Shown one piece after another: positions 60,385-64,000 of a stretch of 64,000 bases of DNA. Source of the stretch: Hymenoscyphus infarciens (Eukaryota > Ascomycota > Leotiomycetes > Helotiales > Helotiaceae); assembly GCA_001414345.1 (NCBI GenBank), contig LLCB01000133.1, forward strand, positions 1-64,000, read 5' to 3'. Made by a program: the position numbers and the translations under genes. The notes under the pieces were generated by a model. It was not told where the DNA came from. It did no database searches and worked only from the letters and a program-made list of their open reading frames with translations. How positions within the stretch are numbered: the first letter of the stretch is position 1; each line of letters starts with the position of its first letter.

Positions 60385-60862
60385 TATAATAGCACAAAAT
60401 ATATATAACTATAGTAGAGGTATATAGGAGTATATATAGTAGAATAATATATATAAATACTAGGTACTAATATAGAAGAAAATAATAACTATCCCTCTAC
60501 TATATTAAACATAAACGTCTATATATAAGAAGGTTAGAAGCTTCTAAGTTCTAATAATAATAATAACTAAGCCTTATCTAATATAGCTAATACTAAATAA
60601 TAAGAGCTAAAAAGCTAAATATATAACCTCTAATCCTTTAAAAAGCTAAATATATAATATCTAGACCTTAATCCCTTCTATACATAAATATTAGACATTA
60701 ATACCTTCAGTACTTCGCTTATATAAGTATTAGTCATTTCGTAATCTTAGCTAAAGAGGTATTAGAGGTATTAGTACTACTTAGAAGTATTAACAGTTTC
60801 GCGAATACTAATAATTCCGAATAGTACTATTATATAATAATCTAGGATAGTATACTATCATA
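60385..60862. repeat. LTR (5' LTR of the minus-strand element)
   Basis: 478 bp, the partner of 55659-56136. More mutated in its left third, less mutated near its right end (TTCGCGAATACTAATAATTC against TTTGTGAATACTGATAATTC). Confidence 0.92.
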
Positions 60863-60867
60863 GTAAG

Positions 60868-63800
60868 GTATAAAGTAAGAATACTAGCTACTATCTAGAT
60901 AACTCTATTTAGTATTCTATCTTCTCTTAAAGCTTTATCTAGTAATATCTCTTATATTACTACTCTTACTTTATACTCCTAAATAGAGGTCTAAAGCTCT
61001 TTAAAAAGGTAATATAGGTAAAAGTAGATATCTAAGAGGTTAAGTTTAAAAGAGAATAAGAAGAAGGTTTATTATAGTATATTAGCTTTCGCTTATATAT
61101 CCTCTACTATTATACTATCTCCTTTTCTTAGATTAGAAGTAAAAGTAGAGGCTTAGAACCCTCTTAATCTTATCTACCTTATTAGAGCTTATAGCTCTTT
61201 CTTATCTCTTATATTCGATACCTTATCTCTATAAATATCTTTTTAAGCGATTATAATTAGCTTCTTTCTTATCTTTTTAGCTTCTTAGAAAGCTCTTAAG
61301 TCGTACTTTATACTATTTAATCTATTCTACCTTCTTTATATATACTTAACTTCTTAAATAGCCTCTCTATACTCTTATATAAAGCCGGGTATTAATTTAA
61401 GAGTAAGAACATAGTCTAGTATTAAGGCTTATATAGCTACTTAGACTACTTAAATCGTAAGATCGACTACTATATCTAGATTAGCTATAGTATAGATTTT
61501 AGACTTTAGAAGAAGTAGTAAGAGTATTATATTAAGAAGCTCTACGTCTATCCTCTTAAAGTCCTTATTAACTATGACTAGAGTAGGCGTATAGTTAATA
61601 AGAAGAACTATTTTAACTAGGACGTGGTTAGTAGCTATGTCTAGGTCTTTTTAAACCCTATATAACTAGATCGAGTCTATAAGTCTAGAGTTATACTAAC
61701 TTAAGTTAATAGTAGTCTTAATTAAGTAAGATTAAATATTAGATTAAGATCTAGTAACTAAGCCTTTTAGTAGTACTAGCTCTAAATGTCTTTCTTCTAC
61801 TATACTTAGTAAAGCTATAGCTTAAGCTTTCCTCTTTTAGCCGTATATAGATAATAATAAGTCTTTAAACTATTCTTTATAATATAAGTTAAAGTCCTCT
61901 ACTACTATCTATTTATTATTTCTATACTTTTTAAGTACTACGTCGAGTTCTAGTAGAATAGATTAGGTTAGAATACCTTCTTATTTCCCTTCTATATATG
62001 TCTTACTTAGCTAACCTTACTATTAGAGATTATAGATATTATAGATAGTAATAACTTCGTTACTATTACTTATTTTTAGTATAATATAGAGAGAGTATAA
62101 ATAATCGCCTCTACTAGTAACTCTTACTAAAGTAGGATTAATTTTTCTATTTATAAGAAAGTATATAAGTAGCTTACTCTATCTACTTATAAAAGCTTTA
62201 AATCTTCTTTAAAAGAGGTTATAAGTAAGTTTTTTATCGTAGCTATTTAGCTATAGCTCTTAAATCGTTATAATATTATACTCTTATACTATCTTATTTT
62301 ATAGTAGTAGGTTTATTATATTATATGATTTTTTAATATTATATTATAAGATAAAGAGAGTAGAGTACTAATATATACTTATTAATTAGTTCAAGAGAAG
62401 GTTTAACGCTTTATAGCCTTAGTACTTAAGACGTCTATAGATAAGGTATTTAATAATATCTTCAAACTTAATAGAATACTAGAGAAGATATTAGTAAGAT
62501 TATTCTCTAACTCTAGAGCTAATCCTATACTAGTATAGTCGGCGGCCCTTTTTATAGTATAGCTCTTAGCAATTTCGTCGTACTTTTATACTAGGCTATT
62601 ATATCTCCTATTACTAGTAAGCCTAGCCTATTTAACTTTAGATATAGAGGTAAAGTATATCTTCTTTATAGCTCTCTTACTACTTTTCGTTACTATAGTA
62701 TACCTATTACTAACGTTTCCGTCGTCTCTAGGCTTTATAAGAGAGCTGTCGAATTTTTCCATATTAGAGCTTAAGCTGCTAGGTTAGTGTATTTAAGATC
62801 TTAAAAGACTAGCTATTTTAACTAAAGATATTACTTAAGTTAGTTAGTACTATAAATAGTTATTAAGTAGTAGGTAGGTTAGTAGAAGTAGTAAAGATAG
62901 AGGGTTTAGATAAGATAGGCTTTTATAAAGTAACTCTTACTTTTACCCTCTTCTTCTTTAATCTCTTTATAATTCCTTTTACTACTACTAGAGAGGCCTT
63001 ATCTATCTCTACTACTCCTTCTTCTATTTAGATATTCTTATAGACGTCTTAGATAATAGGTTTAGCTTAGGAAGAGAGAGTAAGAAGTTCTATAAATAGG
63101 TTATTATTCTCTTTCTCTAGTACTTCTTTATCTAGTATAGTAGCTCTACTTCTTTACTAAGAGACTAATAGTATAAGGACTAGCCTTACTAGAAATAGCG
63201 GCTATAGCTATAAACGCTTTCTCTTATTCTTAACTCTCTCTATAGCCTAGTTATAGAATTTATAGTCTTTTAAGAATACCGTATATAAGAGTTTATAGTT
63301 AATATACTTATAGGTGGTTTTATCCTCTATATAGTCCTTAGTATTATAGTCTATAGTATAGAAGCTACACTTTTACTTAGCTTTATATATATATACTATA
63401 TAGTCGTATCTATAATAGTAGAAGTATTAGACAACTTAGGCCTTTTAGCTATACTATTAAGTAGATTTAGAAGCTTCTTCCTATACTACTTTATATACCT
63501 TAATATAGGTATTAGTAATCTCTATATTATAGAATTCTACTATAATAGTATTAGTATTCTTTCCTAGCTTCTATTTAAAGAGCTACCTAATATCTAAGAT
63601 CTCTCCTAAGCTCTAGATAAGAGTTAGGTTAGTAGTATATAGCTTCTTAGCTATAGCCTTCTAGTCTCTTATATCTACTAATTTAATTAGTATTAAAGAT
63701 ACGACTACTCTCTACGTTAGTACTAAGACCGCGGCCTTCTCCTCTAAAAAGCCTACTTATTCTTCTTTATAGTATACTATCTTCTCTACTATTATAAGGT

Positions 63801-64000
63801 TACTAGTATAGAGAAAGACGTCTCTACTATTTATTAGCCTAGTAGCCTCTATCTACTTTAGTATAGCTAGTATCTTTGTAATAGTATATATACTATTATT
63901 ATAATTATAGCTAGAACACGCGTCGAGTACTATAGTAATAGCTTTATTTACCTACTATAAAAGCTTTTTAAATAGCTTTAAGAGAGCTCGTAGACACTTC
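60868..64000 (-). mobile_element. LINE retrotransposon, 5' half (ORF1 and endonuclease), RIP-mutated; runs off the window
   Basis: Continuation of the LINE beyond the LTR insertion. At about 63200-63470 (minus) a gag-like ORF1 end is legible: KAK.KCSFYTIDYNTKDY and TTYKYINYK match the CCHC zinc-knuckle array of fungal LINE ORF1 with most Cys turned to Tyr. At about 61560-61700 the endonuclease block (KDLDIATNHVLVKIV, where an SDH-type motif is expected) is visible. Just before the LTR insertion the RT N-terminus reads DRILNRVI. The 5' end lies past position 64000. Confidence 0.78.

Larger units (their letters stand above)
55659..60862 (-). mobile_element. LTR retrotransposon (or derivative) nested in the LINE
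   Basis: 5204-bp element with two 478-bp LTRs (55659-56136 and 60385-60862). GTAAG flanks both ends (55654-55658 and 60863-60867), a 5-bp integrase-type duplication. Ends now read TATAA...CATA, consistent with TGTAA...CACA after RIP. A polypurine tract on minus (AAAGAAGGAGGGA) abuts the 55659-56136 LTR, so the element runs right to left. In the 4.2-kb interior I cannot identify gag, protease, reverse transcriptase or integrase. A plus-strand stretch at about 56940-57420 reads as degraded coding, and several direct repeats lie at 57.8-59.3 kb. Confidence 0.88.

Noticed and set aside
52410..64000. AT-rich block as a possible centromere
   Set aside because: The AT bias is explained by RIP of identifiable retroelements; no evidence of centromeric function.
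1..64000. CRISPR arrays, prophage or bacterial operons
   Set aside because: No such structure; spliced genes and RIP show a fungal nuclear genome.

Overview
The window looks like nuclear DNA of a filamentous ascomycete (Pezizomycotina). The genes are split by short introns, about 48-100 nt, with GT/AG ends and CTAAC-like branch points. The set includes a PalH/RIM21 pH sensor, a fungal COX4, a Lag1/Lac1 ceramide synthase, an HMT1-type ABC half-transporter and an LDB19/Art1-type arrestin. Many repeats are turned into TA-rich, stop-filled sequence by C-to-T and G-to-A changes, the mark of repeat-induced point mutation (RIP). A leotiomycete is my guess, but nothing here fixes the class.

Layout. 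A MYB/SANT protein gene lies at 534-1525. It is followed by about 9.9 kb without an intact gene, holding a foldback MITE (6102-6314), a second MITE (7577-7792), a frameshifted aminoglycoside-phosphotransferase-like pseudogene (7815-8347) and a hAT-like element (10273-10948). COX4 (11455-12329, +) and the HMT1-like transporter (12976-16119, -) converge on a short gap. From 16.1 to 25.3 kb I find no convincing gene, but there is a second hAT-like element (21364-22202) and another foldback MITE (22581-22795). Then come ceramide synthase (25344-26959, -), PalH (28144-30486, -), another copy of the second MITE (31503-31702), a quinone oxidoreductase (33095-34394, +), a GNAT-amidase fusion gene with a foldback MITE in its second intron (35176-37732, -), a small membrane protein (38604-39402, +), a RIP-damaged remnant (about 40.2-41.2 kb) and the arrestin gene (41960-43556, -). 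A gene-poor stretch to 49.3 kb ends in a degenerate tandem array of period about 196 bp. The last intact gene is a SET-domain protein (49294-50786, +). A Tourist-like MITE (51805-52406) precedes the final block, 52.9-64 kb: a RIP-mutated LINE on the minus strand, cut in two by a later LTR element (55659-60862) with 478-bp LTRs and a GTAAG target duplication.

The intact genes are housekeeping and signalling functions (respiration, sphingolipids, pH sensing, transporter endocytosis) with no operon or cluster logic. I do not see a biosynthetic cluster or a defence island. The distinctive content is the transposable-element record: at least five non-autonomous families with exact or near-exact target duplications, a nested retroelement pair, and an acetyltransferase-amidase fusion protein.
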